A stretch of 35,855 nt of DNA from Lactobacillus sp. CBA3605 (GTDB lineage Bacteria > Bacillota > Bacilli > Lactobacillales > Lactobacillaceae), in contig NZ_CP027191.1 in NCBI RefSeq assembly GCF_002970915.1, forward strand, positions 1-35,855, in the 5' to 3' direction. Below are positions 1 through 7,396 of the stretch, piece by piece (the first letter of the stretch is position 1; every line of letters starts with the position of its first letter). A model generated the notes under the pieces. That model had not been told where the DNA came from. It saw only the letters and a list, made by a program, of their open reading frames with translations, and did not search any database. The translations under genes were made by a program, and so were the position numbers.

Positions 1-377
1 AAAAAGTCCTTCAAACGTATCGTAGAAGCTCCCTAAAAAACGAACTACTCTTCTGGCTAGAGTTTACAGTTGTTAGAGGTTGCTTTTATGGTTCGCTCAT
101 GTGGCTCTGGTACATAGTTGCTTTCGGAAATAGTATCATCCAAATCCGACCAGCAATCATTGGCTTTATGATTGCTATTCCACCCACGATAGCACTTCCC
201 CAACAGCTATATCATTTTTGGAAACAACAACCTATTTGGCATGAGCAGCCTATTGAAAAACAAGCTTTCCTACTACCAAACGAACAAGATCACAAAGCCT
301 TATTTAAGTACCATTTACAATCTTACTCTTTATTGTTACTATCGTTGGTTATAGGATGGTTTGGTACAGGAATCTGA
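1..377 (+). CDS. Membrane protein of unknown function, C-terminal part (gene wraps the window ends)
   Basis: The frame is open from position 3 to a TGA at 375-377, with no credible start or ribosome site before the internal Met at 99. If the window is circular, this frame joins exactly to the CDS starting at 35696, and the two pieces total 537 bases (178 residues plus stop). Hydrophobic stretches around LMWLWYIVAFG, AIIGFMIAIPPTIAL and the C-terminal LLLLSLVIGWFG suggest membrane helices separated by a basic loop (QTYRRSSLKNE) and an acidic, polar loop. I do not recognise the family. The gene is followed at once by a strong terminator, so it ends its transcript. Confidence 0.7.
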   Translation, partial: KVLQTYRRSSLKNELLFWLEFTVVRGCFYGSLMWLWYIVAFGNSIIQIRPAIIGFMIAIPPTIALPQQLYHFWKQQPIWHEQPIEKQAFLLPNEQDHKALFKYHLQSYSLLLLSLVIGWFGTGI

Positions 378-383
378 GTGCTC

Positions 384-432
384 AAAGAACAAGGTGAGAA
401 ACTAATTTTGGTTTCTCACCTTGTTCTTTTTT
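384..432 (+). terminator. Rho-independent terminator
   Basis: A 19-bp perfect stem (384-402 with 411-429) encloses an 8-base loop, and the right arm runs into a T tract at 426-432. It follows the stop codon at 377 and ends the unknown membrane protein gene. Confidence 0.9.
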
Positions 433-452
433 ATCTAAATTTTTTATCTTAT

Positions 453-1396
453 GGTAGATTGCAAATTTAATCCGAATTTTTGGACAAATTTGTCAGCATA
501 ACCTGATACGGTGTTTGCCAGTCGAGTATTTTAAGCGGTCGCTGGTTAATTTGGAGTAACGTCGTCGTTAAATCTTGAGCACTAATGTGCTCAAAACGAG
601 TCCCTTTAGGATAAAAATAGCGTAAGTTCCGATTAAATCGTTCATTACTGCCGCGCTAAGCTGGCGTATAAGCATGGCAGTAATAGGTCTTAATACCGTA
701 TTGTGCTTCAAGTGATACTAGACCGCTAAACTCAGTGCCACGGTCCACCGTAAAACTATGCACCGGGCCATTAAAAGTTGCTAGAAACTTAGTTAGGGCT
801 TCATTAACAGTTACTGCTGTCCGGTTTTTTAATCGGTAGGCCCAAAGGAAACGTGATTTGCGATCGATTAAGGTTAATAAAACTGCCTTACTATGCCCAC
901 GAGGACCAACGACTGTATCTAGTTCAAAATCGCCGATGCGATTACGTTGATTAATCATCATGGGACGCTGTTCAATTGACCGTCCTAATGATTGATTATA
1001 TTTAGAACGTTGGTCAAGGTTACGCCGTTGGCGCACGCCATGTTCAGGCAAATCATTTAAAGAAAACTCAATTTTTCCTTGATTTAACCAATTATAAATT
1101 GATTTAGTCGCTAGTTTAAATTCGTGAGCTATCATTTCTGGTGACCAACTTAGCCGTAAATGGTTTAAAATTATTTGCCTTAATTTGTCATTCAATTTAG
1201 TCTTTCGGCCACATCGTGACCGCTGGTATTCGGCATCCGCTTGTGCTAATTCAGCCTGATAAGGTTGACATCGAGATAATTCATAAGAAATTGTTGACGG
1301 TGATCGGTTCAGCCGAACGCCCATTTGGATATTGGACAGCCCTAGTTCACAAAAGGTTTCGATTTTAATTCGTTCGGAATAGGTTATACTAGACAA
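453..1396 (-). mobile_element. IS30-family element, truncated at its 5' end
   Basis: The terminal repeat after the transposase is present (GGTAGATTGCAAATTTAATC, from 453). No matching repeat is found upstream of the transposase start near 1396, where sequence unrelated to the element begins directly at the start codon. The element therefore lacks its left end and cannot transpose alone. A 167-bp piece of the same element occurs in the other orientation at 11706-11872. Confidence 0.85.
467..1396 (-). pseudogene. IS30-family transposase with a premature amber stop
   Basis: The translated frame has an N-terminal helix-turn-helix region (SNIQMGVRLNRSPSTISYEL) and a DDE catalytic core with FELDTVV and FTVDRGTEF. 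A TAG at 656-658 stops translation after 246 residues. Beyond it the same frame continues as RGSNERFNRNLRYF and runs to TAA at 467-469, for a full length of 309 residues. In the intact IS30 enzyme at 5463 the aligned residue is Glu (PWERGSNE), so GAG to TAG is the likely single change. The stop lies just before the Glu of SNE, probably the last catalytic acid. The only start visible is a TTG at the very edge of the element. Confidence 0.88.
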
Positions 1397-1817
1397 AAGA
1401 TCAGCTTCTAAGGTTCATCATAGAAAAGAAGAATTACACTAGCCTCAAACAAGAAATCAATGATGTTTTGGTCGCTGCTAGTTTGGATTCCTTGGACCTG
1501 ATAATATACCTACGGTGTCTTTTTAGCTCGGTTATGTATCCAGCATGATTTATAGCTGGAGAAAACGATCCAGATATTTAAAATAGATAAAGAAAATTCA
1601 GAAATCACTTTTAAAGTTGGCGGTGTCTGTGTTTCGAATAAGTAACTAAATGTGACAACTTATCGTTACTTGAATATTTTTGATTAGTTTGCTAGCATAT
1701 AAGAAGTATTATTAAAACATGAATAAATAAATCAGTTGACGTAAGCTCAAGGTGTTCTCTTTCAGGGGTGTGTAAGAGGTATCTGGGTTTACATTTTTTG
1801 TATGAGGAGGTTTTTGT
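1397..1817. other. Gene-poor stretch between the IS30 remnant and napA
   Basis: No intact gene is visible. One frame near 1575-1645 reads ENSEITFKVGGVCVSNK then stops, which faintly resembles the start of a NUDIX hydrolase, but the match is too short to call. Another short open piece near 1425-1520 (SLKQEINDVLVAASLDS) is unrecognised. The last 30 bases carry the napA ribosome site. No convincing promoter pair was found. Confidence 0.4.
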
Positions 1818-2972
1818 TTGGAATTTTTAGGTACCTTGGTGATCATCTTGATTACAACTAGTCTATTTGGCCATCTAGCCTCTAGGGTTGGTATCCCAGC
1901 AGTGATCGGTCAATTATTTGTTGGAATTATTCTTGGCCCTGTGTTGTTGAATTGGGTTCACGCCAATGATTTCATCCATATTTTTTCAGAGATTGGGGTT
2001 ATCATCTTAATGTTTATCGCCGGACTTGAGAGTGATCTTACATTGCTTAAAAAATATTTGCGTCCTAGCATAATTGTCGCGTTGTTAGGAGTTTTGATTC
2101 CGATGGTACTGATCTATCCAGTTGGTATTGTTTTTGGCTTGACACAATTTGAAAGCTTGTTTTTGAGCGTTATTTTTGCCGCAACGTCGGTTTCAATTTC
2201 AGTTGCTGTCATGAAAGAACTAAATTTACTTGATAGTAAGAGCGGTTCAACAGTCCTCGGTGCCGCGGTGGTTGACGATGTGCTAGCTGTCGTTTTACTT
2301 AGCATTATGGTAAGTTTAATAGGTACAAAGGCTGGTACGGATACCCAGATACCGCTAGCTCTGACTTTTTTAGAGCAGCTAATTTACTTTGCCGCAATTT
2401 ATTTCGTGATGCGTTTTATCGCCCCTCTCCTCGCTAGACTAGGCACCAAATTATTGAATCCAGTGGGACCTACTATAATGGCGATGATTTTGTGTTTTGG
2501 TATGGCATATATTGCAAATCTGATTGGACTGAGTGCAGTAATTGGGGCCTTTTTTGCAGGAATTGCGATTGCACAAACTCATGTAGCTCATGAAGTTGAT
2601 CAAAGTATCGAACCAATCGGTTATGCGATTTTCATTCCTGTATTCTTCGTTTCAATTGGTTTAAGTATGTCACTAGCTGGCATAGAACACGATTTGTTAT
2701 TAATTATCGTATTGACAATTGTGGCAACACTGACGAAATTATTAGGAGCGGGGAGTGGGGCTAAATGGGCCGGATTCAGTTCGAATGAAGCTTACCTCGT
2801 TGGTGCAGGGATGGTCTCGCGTGGGGAAATGGCCTTGATTATCGCTCAAATAGGCTACCAATCCAAACTAATCAGTGATGATTACTATTCGGCAATTATC
2901 ACTGCCATTATCCTAACAACGTTATTAGCACCATTACTACTCAAACATGCGGCTCGTCATATAAACTACTAA
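1818..2972 (+). CDS. napA: NapA-type Na+/H+ antiporter (CPA2 family)
   Basis: This 384-residue protein is almost entirely hydrophobic, with about a dozen predicted membrane helices. The N-terminal GIPAVIGQLFVGIILGP segment and the paired aspartates at about residues 153-154 (AAVVDDVLAVV) are the family's cation-binding hallmark. A TSVSIS segment lies one helix earlier. The paired Asp points to electrogenic Na+(Li+)/H+ exchange rather than K+ efflux of the KefB type, and there is no C-terminal RCK domain. The start is TTG at 1818, placed 7 bases after a perfect AGGAGG (1805-1810). It would expel Na+ at the cytoplasmic membrane, next to chloride and potassium transport genes. Confidence 0.85.
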   Translation: MEFLGTLVIILITTSLFGHLASRVGIPAVIGQLFVGIILGPVLLNWVHANDFIHIFSEIGVIILMFIAGLESDLTLLKKYLRPSIIVALLGVLIPMVLIYPVGIVFGLTQFESLFLSVIFAATSVSISVAVMKELNLLDSKSGSTVLGAAVVDDVLAVVLLSIMVSLIGTKAGTDTQIPLALTFLEQLIYFAAIYFVMRFIAPLLARLGTKLLNPVGPTIMAMILCFGMAYIANLIGLSAVIGAFFAGIAIAQTHVAHEVDQSIEPIGYAIFIPVFFVSIGLSMSLAGIEHDLLLIIVLTIVATLTKLLGAGSGAKWAGFSSNEAYLVGAGMVSRGEMALIIAQIGYQSKLISDDYYSAIITAIILTTLLAPLLLKHAARHINY

Positions 2973-3094
2973 AACATTTTAGCGGTATGACACCCCTTCT
3001 CTGTGAAAAATAACTACTAGATTTCATCGAGATATTGCCTAGTTTAATTAAGTACTAAATTATATAATATTGGTTATAATGGAGGATTAGTTAT

Positions 3095-4663
3095 TTGATA
3101 CAGCTTGTAAAAGAAAAATTTGACGTTACTCGTTTGCGATTTGTTTTACTCGGCCTGCTTGTGGGTTTAATGAGTGGCACCGTTGTTAGCTTATTTCGCT
3201 ATTGTATTGAGATAGGGCTGCACTATAGTCGATTGGTATATAGATACTTACGAATCGCGCCGTTTGTTTGGTGGGAATGGGCATTGTTGATAGGCATCAA
3301 CCTTGGTTTAGCGTTAATTGTGGCTCGACTTCTCAAGAGAGAACCTTATATCGCTGGTTCTGGAATTCCGCAAGTTGAAGGTCAATTGGCTGGTGAATTG
3401 GAAATGCACTGGTGGTCAATTCTTTGGCGAAAATTTATCGGTGGTATTCTGGCATTGGGACCTGGATTATTTCTCGGACGAGAAGGACCAGCGATTCAAT
3501 TAAGTGCGTCAGTTGGTCAAGGTTTCGCTTCTGAGTTTAAGTTATCAGGAACTGATCGCCGACTACTAATTGCATCAGGCGCCGCTGCTGGATTAGCAGC
3601 AGCGTTTAATGCCCCCATTGCTGGAACTCTATTTGTCTTAGAAGAGATTTACCATAATTTTTCACCGCTGGTTTGGTTAACAGCATTAGCCGGAGCAATT
3701 GGTTCAAATTTTATTTCGCTGAATGTTTTCGGACTTGTTCCCGTGTTACATTTAAGTTATTCACGTAGTTTACCAGTATCAAATTATTGGCACTTAATTT
3801 TACTCGGCATTGTTTTGGGATTATTTGGTTACTTATATCAACGGGTCTTGTTAGTTATGCCTAGGTGGTATCATCAATTGACACATTTGCCACGCCCAAT
3901 ACAAGGTATCGTACCATTTCTGCTGGTAATTTTAGTTGGTTACTTTTCGCCAAATTTACTCGGTGGTGGTAATGGCTTAATTTTGGGATTTGGCCAGCAT
4001 GTTCCACCTTTGTTTGTACTAATTGCAATTTTTATTATACGATTCGTCTTTTCAATGATTTCATATGGTTCCGGATTACCTGGCGGTATTTTCTTGCCGA
4101 TTCTTTCTTTAGGTGCTGTGATTGGTGCGGTTTATGGCGTCTTAATGAATCAATTAGGATTATTATCGCATGTCTATATCATGAACCTAATCATTTTTTC
4201 CATGGCCGGTTACTTTGCTGGAATCGGAAAAGCTCCCTTCACAGCTATCTTGCTGGTAACAGAAATGGTTGGCAATTTAACACATTTAATGCCATTAGCA
4301 GTCATATCGTTAACTGCTTACCTTGTTGTTGATTTATTAGGCGGTGCACCAATCTATGAAGCATTGCTTAAGCAGATGACAATGCCTAAAACTGTTCAGC
4401 AACTTCATCGACCTGATCATTTGGAAATACCGGTTTTCTTTGGCAGTCCCTTAAACGGCAAAATGGTCCGAGACATGCCATGGCCTAAAGAAGCACTGCT
4501 CATTGGAATCCGGCGTGGCGAACAAGAAGTGATTCCACATGGTGACACCTTGATTCATGAAGGTGATACGTTAGTACTGTTAACTGATACAACCCAACGA
4601 CCCCAAGTTAAACAACGGATTGATGCATTATTAGCAACCTTAGAAAAAAAGCACCAAGACTAA
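3095..4663 (+). CDS. clcA: ClC-family chloride transporter with C-terminal TrkA_C-like domain
   Basis: All ClC selectivity motifs are present in order: GSGIP (about 88-92), GREGP (128-132, with gating Glu130) and GSGLPGGIFLP (325-335). The inner proton-path glutamate also seems conserved in VLEEI (183-184), which marks Cl-/H+ exchangers rather than channels. Residues from about 440 to 515 form a soluble tail (VFFGSPLNGKMV, IRRGEQEVIPHGDTLIHEGD) typical of a TrkA_C/RCK_C ligand-binding domain. The start is TTG at 3095, 9 bases after GGAGG. The likely role is charge or pH compensation in acid. It follows napA by 122 bases and may be co-transcribed, though AT-rich promoter-like sequence lies between them. 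Confidence 0.9.
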   Translation: MIQLVKEKFDVTRLRFVLLGLLVGLMSGTVVSLFRYCIEIGLHYSRLVYRYLRIAPFVWWEWALLIGINLGLALIVARLLKREPYIAGSGIPQVEGQLAGELEMHWWSILWRKFIGGILALGPGLFLGREGPAIQLSASVGQGFASEFKLSGTDRRLLIASGAAAGLAAAFNAPIAGTLFVLEEIYHNFSPLVWLTALAGAIGSNFISLNVFGLVPVLHLSYSRSLPVSNYWHLILLGIVLGLFGYLYQRVLLVMPRWYHQLTHLPRPIQGIVPFLLVILVGYFSPNLLGGGNGLILGFGQHVPPLFVLIAIFIIRFVFSMISYGSGLPGGIFLPILSLGAVIGAVYGVLMNQLGLLSHVYIMNLIIFSMAGYFAGIGKAPFTAILLVTEMVGNLTHLMPLAVISLTAYLVVDLLGGAPIYEALLKQMTMPKTVQQLHRPDHLEIPVFFGSPLNGKMVRDMPWPKEALLIGIRRGEQEVIPHGDTLIHEGDTLVLLTDTTQRPQVKQRIDALLATLEKKHQD

Positions 4664-4861
4664 GTTAATAGGTAAATTGGTTTATCATAATGGTAGGTAT
4701 CAGATTAAGTGGGTCCGTTGGCAGACATAAACATATTGGAAAACTATATACAAATACGGTGAAGTACGAAAAACGCTGAAACAGAATTAGTTGAACCTAT
4801 TTTGAAAAATACAAAGATAAATAATATGCCGAAAATGCCTTGCTACCCAATTTTTCATAGT

Positions 4862-4872
4862 CATGCTATAAT
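4862..4872 (+). promoter_or_regulatory. Extended -10 promoter for the antisense RNA of the type I toxin
   Basis: TGCTATAAT (4864-4872) is a perfect extended -10. No good -35 is present, as is usual for extended -10 promoters. It fires rightward into the 3' part of the toxin transcript region, as expected for an Fst-type antisense RNA. Confidence 0.6.
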
Positions 4873-4880
4873 GTAGACAG

Positions 4881-4910
4881 AAAAGGAAGCCTTGCGCTAA
4901 CAAGACTTCC
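4881..4910 (-). terminator. Terminator of the toxin mRNA (minus strand)
   Basis: On the minus strand GGAAGTCTTG pairs with CAAGGCTTCC (one G-U) around a 6-base loop, followed by TTTT. It would end the toxin transcript that starts near 5181. Confidence 0.65.
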
Positions 4911-4959
4911 TACGCAAGCCGCTTCAAAGGCGGTGGCGAAGTTAATAAGACAGCATTAA

Positions 4960-5002
4960 GCTACCCTGTAACCTACCAAAGTTACGCAGGGCGGCTTTTT
5001 TA
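4960..5002 (+). terminator. Terminator of the antisense RNA
   Basis: GTAAC (4968-4972) pairs with GTTAC (4981-4985) and is extended by CCCT/AGGG across a 2-base bulge. GGCTTTTTTAT follows. It overlaps the end of the toxin reading frame on the other strand. Confidence 0.65.
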
Positions 5003-5089
5003 TTTGTGGTGCTTGTCGATATAGCTGAGTAGCGCGATTAAAAACGTGCCAAACAGCAACATCAACGAGAGTGCCTGGAAGACGCTCAT
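5000..5089 (-). CDS. Fst/Lpt-like type I toxin peptide, 29 residues (copy 1)
   Basis: The peptide begins MSVFQALSLMLLFGT and ends SYIDKHHK. It has a short N-terminus, one hydrophobic helix of about 18 residues and a charged C-terminal tail, the architecture of Fst-family membrane toxins (often annotated as putative holin-like toxin). ATG at 5087-5089 is preceded by AGGAAGG about 10 bases upstream. It is flanked by a good promoter (5188-5216) and an opposing antisense RNA. It sits 185 bases downstream of a broken hsdS 3' end in the same orientation. A second copy with the same hsdS linkage is at 12773-12862. The expected role is post-segregational killing by membrane damage when the antisense RNA decays. 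Confidence 0.82.
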   Translation of the reverse strand: MSVFQALSLMLLFGTFLIALLSYIDKHHK

Positions 5090-5187
5090 TGACTGTGAAA
5101 CCTTCCTGAAGATTATTCCATGTTCCCATGGGCCTCACCTCACAAGGGAAAAGACAGCCACCGCCCTTAAACCTTCCTGCGTAATCT

Positions 5188-5216
5188 ATTATACAGGTGA
5201 ATTAAGTATTGACCAA
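5188..5216 (-). promoter_or_regulatory. Promoter of toxin mRNA, copy 1
   Basis: On the minus strand, TTGGTC (-35, 5211-5216) and a perfect TATAAT (-10, 5188-5193) are separated by exactly 17 bases. Transcription would start near 5181, leaving a leader of about 90 bases before the toxin ATG. Confidence 0.8.
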
Positions 5217-5274
5217 GCACAATAAAAATAGATCATGGAGTTTCATGGGATCCTAAATTTGATCAAATTAAGAA

Positions 5275-5373
5275 TCAGCAAAACATCTTTTGTAGATACC
5301 CTTTTTTGAGTTCCTGGAGTTTTTCAAGCTTACGCTGATGAAGAGCTATAGTATCGTCTAGCTGTTTGAAAAA
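5275..5373 (-). pseudogene. hsdS fragment, C-terminal repeat only
   Basis: Thirty-two residues (FFKQLDDTIALHQRKLEK...LQKMFC) match the conserved C-terminal coiled-coil region of type I restriction specificity subunits. They are nearly identical to the end of the hsdS pseudogene at 11874-12602. The upstream part has been replaced by the IS30 element starting at 5374. The fragment is non-functional but fixes the origin of the adjacent toxin block. Confidence 0.85.
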
Positions 5374-6406
5374 GGCAAATTCTATAATTAATCCGAACAG
5401 AAATTAAAAAGCCCAAAGCAATCACTTACAATGGTAGTAGCTAATTCCAACCAATATAGGGAGTGATTACTTTGGGTACATCTACTTTATCACGTTTTCA
5501 ACGTGGCGCACTAGCACAACTGGTCAATGAGGGAAATAAATCTTACCAAGTAATGGCTGACGCCTTAGGCGTCGCCAAAGCTACGATTAGCTATGAGTTG
5601 GCCCGGGTTAAACCTTATGATCCAGAATTAGCTCAGCAAGATGCAGATCGCAAAAGGCGGAATTGCGGTCGTCGTTCGATGCTGACGGCAGCATTAGCGA
5701 CTTTAATTACCAATCACTTACGATTAACCTGGTCACCAGAAACCATTGCGGCCGCTTATAACTTGAGCACTGCGTCAATTTATAATTGGCTTAATCGTGG
5801 CTGGCTCCCCTTCAAATTGACTGATCTACCCAATCGGAATGTCCGCCAGCACCGAGTGAGCGAAAATCGTGGGAAATTTACAAGTGGGACTTCCATCGAA
5901 CAACGGCCAACAACTGTTAATCAACGGTTAGCTTTTGGTCATTGGGAAGTAGATACGGTGCTTTCTAGTCGAAGTGAGCCACGATCATGTCTGGTTACAT
6001 TCGTAGAACGTAAGACCCGACTTCTATGGGCCATCAAAGCCCCTAATAGAACGGCTAAGGCTCTAAACACCGCCTTTGGCAAGTTTATGGGGGCCTTCGG
6101 TCCCCAAGTAAAATCCATTACTGTTGATCATGGTAAAGAGTTTGCCAATTATCAGGCCTTAGAACAGGATTATCAGATCAAAGTTTATTTTTGCCATCCA
6201 TATTCACCATGGGAGCGAGGTTCCAATGAATATTTTAATAGACGGTTACGCTGGTTCTTCCCGAAAAAGACCAATTTTAGCCAAGTAACGACTGATGAGA
6301 TCCTAGCAGCACTTGAACTAATTAATCAACGACCATTAAAAATACATCATCAACAGACTGCCATTGAAAGATTCCGGGCTTGTTCGGATTAAACTTGTAA
6401 TTTGCC
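5374..6406 (+). mobile_element. Complete IS30-family element (second type)
   Basis: Imperfect terminal inverted repeats bound the element: GGCAAATTCTATAATTAATC at 5374, and the complement of GGCAAATTACAAGTTTAATC ending at 6406. The flanks show AA on both sides, compatible with a 2-bp target duplication. It is inserted into an hsdS 3' fragment. Partial relatives lie at 16940-17055 (left end) and 35332-35465 (right end). Confidence 0.88.
5463..6392 (+). CDS. IS30-family transposase, apparently intact
   Basis: The 309-residue protein has an N-terminal helix-turn-helix region (YQVMADALGVAKATISYELA) and a DDE core. The first Asp is in HWEVDTV, the second in SITVDHGKEF and the Glu in PWERGSNEYF. 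No stop interrupts it, and the element's ends are present, so it may be active. Translation could start at GTG 5463 or at TTG 5472. Its C-terminal stop is inside the right inverted repeat, as usual for IS30. It could supply transposase to the IS30 remnants on the plasmid. Confidence 0.9.
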   Translation: MITLGTSTLSRFQRGALAQLVNEGNKSYQVMADALGVAKATISYELARVKPYDPELAQQDADRKRRNCGRRSMLTAALATLITNHLRLTWSPETIAAAYNLSTASIYNWLNRGWLPFKLTDLPNRNVRQHRVSENRGKFTSGTSIEQRPTTVNQRLAFGHWEVDTVLSSRSEPRSCLVTFVERKTRLLWAIKAPNRTAKALNTAFGKFMGAFGPQVKSITVDHGKEFANYQALEQDYQIKVYFCHPYSPWERGSNEYFNRRLRWFFPKKTNFSQVTTDEILAALELINQRPLKIHHQQTAIERFRACSD

Positions 6407-6507
6407 AACTGAAAAATTAATTTTACCTTGACCCAGTTACCTGGTGTGCATCAAATAAGTAGTGATTGAGCACCAAACGAAAAGATTTATTAGATTAATA
6501 AGTAAAG

Positions 6508-6547
6508 CAAACCCCTGAGTTGGAGTAAATCCAAACTCAGGGGTTTT
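6508..6547 (+). terminator. Strong bidirectional terminator
   Basis: AAACCCCTGAGTT and AACTCAGGGGTTTT form a 13-bp stem around a short loop that itself contains GGAGT/ATCC pairing. A tracts before and T tracts after the stem allow use in both directions. It separates the IS30 element from the resolvase gene. Confidence 0.8.
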
Positions 6548-6592
6548 ACTGGTCTAACTGTTTTTCAGACCATTCTCTGTAAACTGCATCTT

Positions 6593-6624
6593 GCCACTAG
6601 GGTATACCCTAATGGTCTTTTTTA
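6593..6624 (+). terminator. Palindromic hairpin with T tract upstream of the resolvase
   Basis: The 14-bp perfect palindrome TAGGGTATACCCTA (6598-6611) is extended by CCA/TGG and followed by TCTTTTTTATTT. In RNA this is a terminator-shaped hairpin. In DNA it could also be a protein site in the resolvase promoter region. Confidence 0.6.
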
Positions 6625-6631
6625 TTTCTGT

Positions 6632-6664
6632 GCTATACTAGGAATTACAAGTGTTCATTAGAAC
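6632..6664 (+). promoter_or_regulatory. Resolvase promoter and possible recombinase-binding site
   Basis: TGCTATACT (6631-6639) is an extended -10. Just downstream, GTTC and GAAC (6653-6656, 6661-6664) form an inverted repeat around ATTA. Such short inverted repeats before a serine recombinase gene commonly belong to its res site and autoregulation. The assignment is inferred from position. Confidence 0.45.
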
Positions 6665-6685
6665 TGTCCAAAAGGAGAATTGGAA

Positions 6686-7282
6686 ATGGCTAAAATCGGT
6701 TATGCGCGTGTGAGTTCCAAGGAGCAACATTTAGATCGACAGTTAGCGGCTTTAAAAGACGTTGATAAATTATTTACGGATAAATTAAGTGGGGCTAACA
6801 CTAATCGGCCAGAACTGCAAAAAATGCTGGCCTATATTCGTGAGGGTGATATTGTAATGGTCACTGAATTAGATCGCTTAGGCAGAAACAACCATGATTT
6901 GACTAAGATCATGAACTCCATTCAAAATAAGGGTGCCACCCTAGATGTGTTGAATTTACCGTCCATAACAGGGATTGCTGACCCAAATTTACGTCAACTG
7001 ATGACCAACTTGATTATTGAACTCTATAAGTATCAGGCCGAAAGTGAACGTAAGCGAATCATTGAGCGCCAGCAGCAAGGGATTGCCTTAGCTAAGCAGC
7101 AGGGTAAATATCATGGGCGTAAACCCCAATACACCCAAGACGATCCCCGCTTGCAACATGCTTTTAAACTTTATCAGGCAGGCATGAGTGATGTCGATGT
7201 TGCCCGTAATACAGGAATTAAACGGACAACCTTTATAAGGTATCGAAAGAAATTTAATGTTAAGGTAGATTGTAAATTATGA
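6686..7282 (+). CDS. Serine recombinase (resolvase/invertase family)
   Basis: The start is taken at ATG 6686, 9 bases after AAAGGAG, rather than the TTG at 6680, which sits too close to the ribosome site. The catalytic Ser is residue 10 (KIGYARVSS). The resolvase core continues through FTDKLSGANTNRPEL, TELDRLGRNN and the long E helix. A C-terminal helix-turn-helix follows (SDVDVARNTGIKRTTFIRYR). At 198 residues it has resolvase length. The usual job is plasmid multimer resolution or site-specific inversion. The last codons (KVDCKL) coincide with a 16-bp match to an IS30 terminal repeat, so the natural C-terminus may have been replaced. Confidence 0.88.
   Translation: MAKIGYARVSSKEQHLDRQLAALKDVDKLFTDKLSGANTNRPELQKMLAYIREGDIVMVTELDRLGRNNHDLTKIMNSIQNKGATLDVLNLPSITGIADPNLRQLMTNLIIELYKYQAESERKRIIERQQQGIALAKQQGKYHGRKPQYTQDDPRLQHAFKLYQAGMSDVDVARNTGIKRTTFIRYRKKFNVKVDCKL
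7264..7279 (+). repeat. Solitary IS30 terminal-repeat fragment
   Basis: GGTAGATTGTAAATTA matches the outer end of the IS30 repeat found at 453 and 11653, with one base missing. It overlaps the 3' end of the resolvase gene and no transposase lies beside it. Confidence 0.5.
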
Positions 7283-7396
7283 GCTTCTTTAAAGTGATTT
7301 CATTATGATGTATATGGCATAGTTGCTTTTCTTCGTGTTTAGGCTTACTATTTTGCAGTGCTATATTTCAATAATTAGCGTTGGAGGCAAGCAAAT

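Larger units (their letters stand above)
4880..5003 (+). ncRNA. Antisense RNA (RNA II-like) of Fst-like toxin system, copy 1
   Basis: A transcript starting about 8 bases after the extended -10 at 4867-4872 would run convergently into the toxin gene. It would stop at the hairpin 4960-4995, which is followed by a T run overlapping the toxin stop codon. This is the layout of fst/lpt-type modules, where RNA II pairs with the toxin message and blocks its translation. The RNA contains GGCGGTGGC, whose complement recurs at the 5' end of the toxin message. The extent is inferred from promoter and terminator only. Confidence 0.6.

Noticed and set aside
1575..1645. Possible NUDIX hydrolase start (FKVGGVCVSNK)
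   Set aside because: Only about 17 residues resemble the family and the frame stops at once. It is too weak to annotate as a gene fragment.
3063..3080. TATAAT boxes just before clcA as a promoter
   Set aside because: The only TTGCCT-like -35 lies 22 bases away, and the nearer TATAAT would start transcription at the ribosome site.
3318..3503. 61-residue ORF within the ClC gene
   Set aside because: It is a shifted-frame shadow, and the ClC frame carries all family motifs.
4956..5138. 60-residue minus-strand ORF over the type I toxin region
   Set aside because: It is a different frame from the Fst-like peptide, which has the helix-plus-charged-tail pattern, a better placed ribosome site and a conserved second copy.
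7283..7396. c-di-AMP (ydaO-type) riboswitch before kup
   Set aside because: The 114-base leader is too short and shows none of the expected paired elements.
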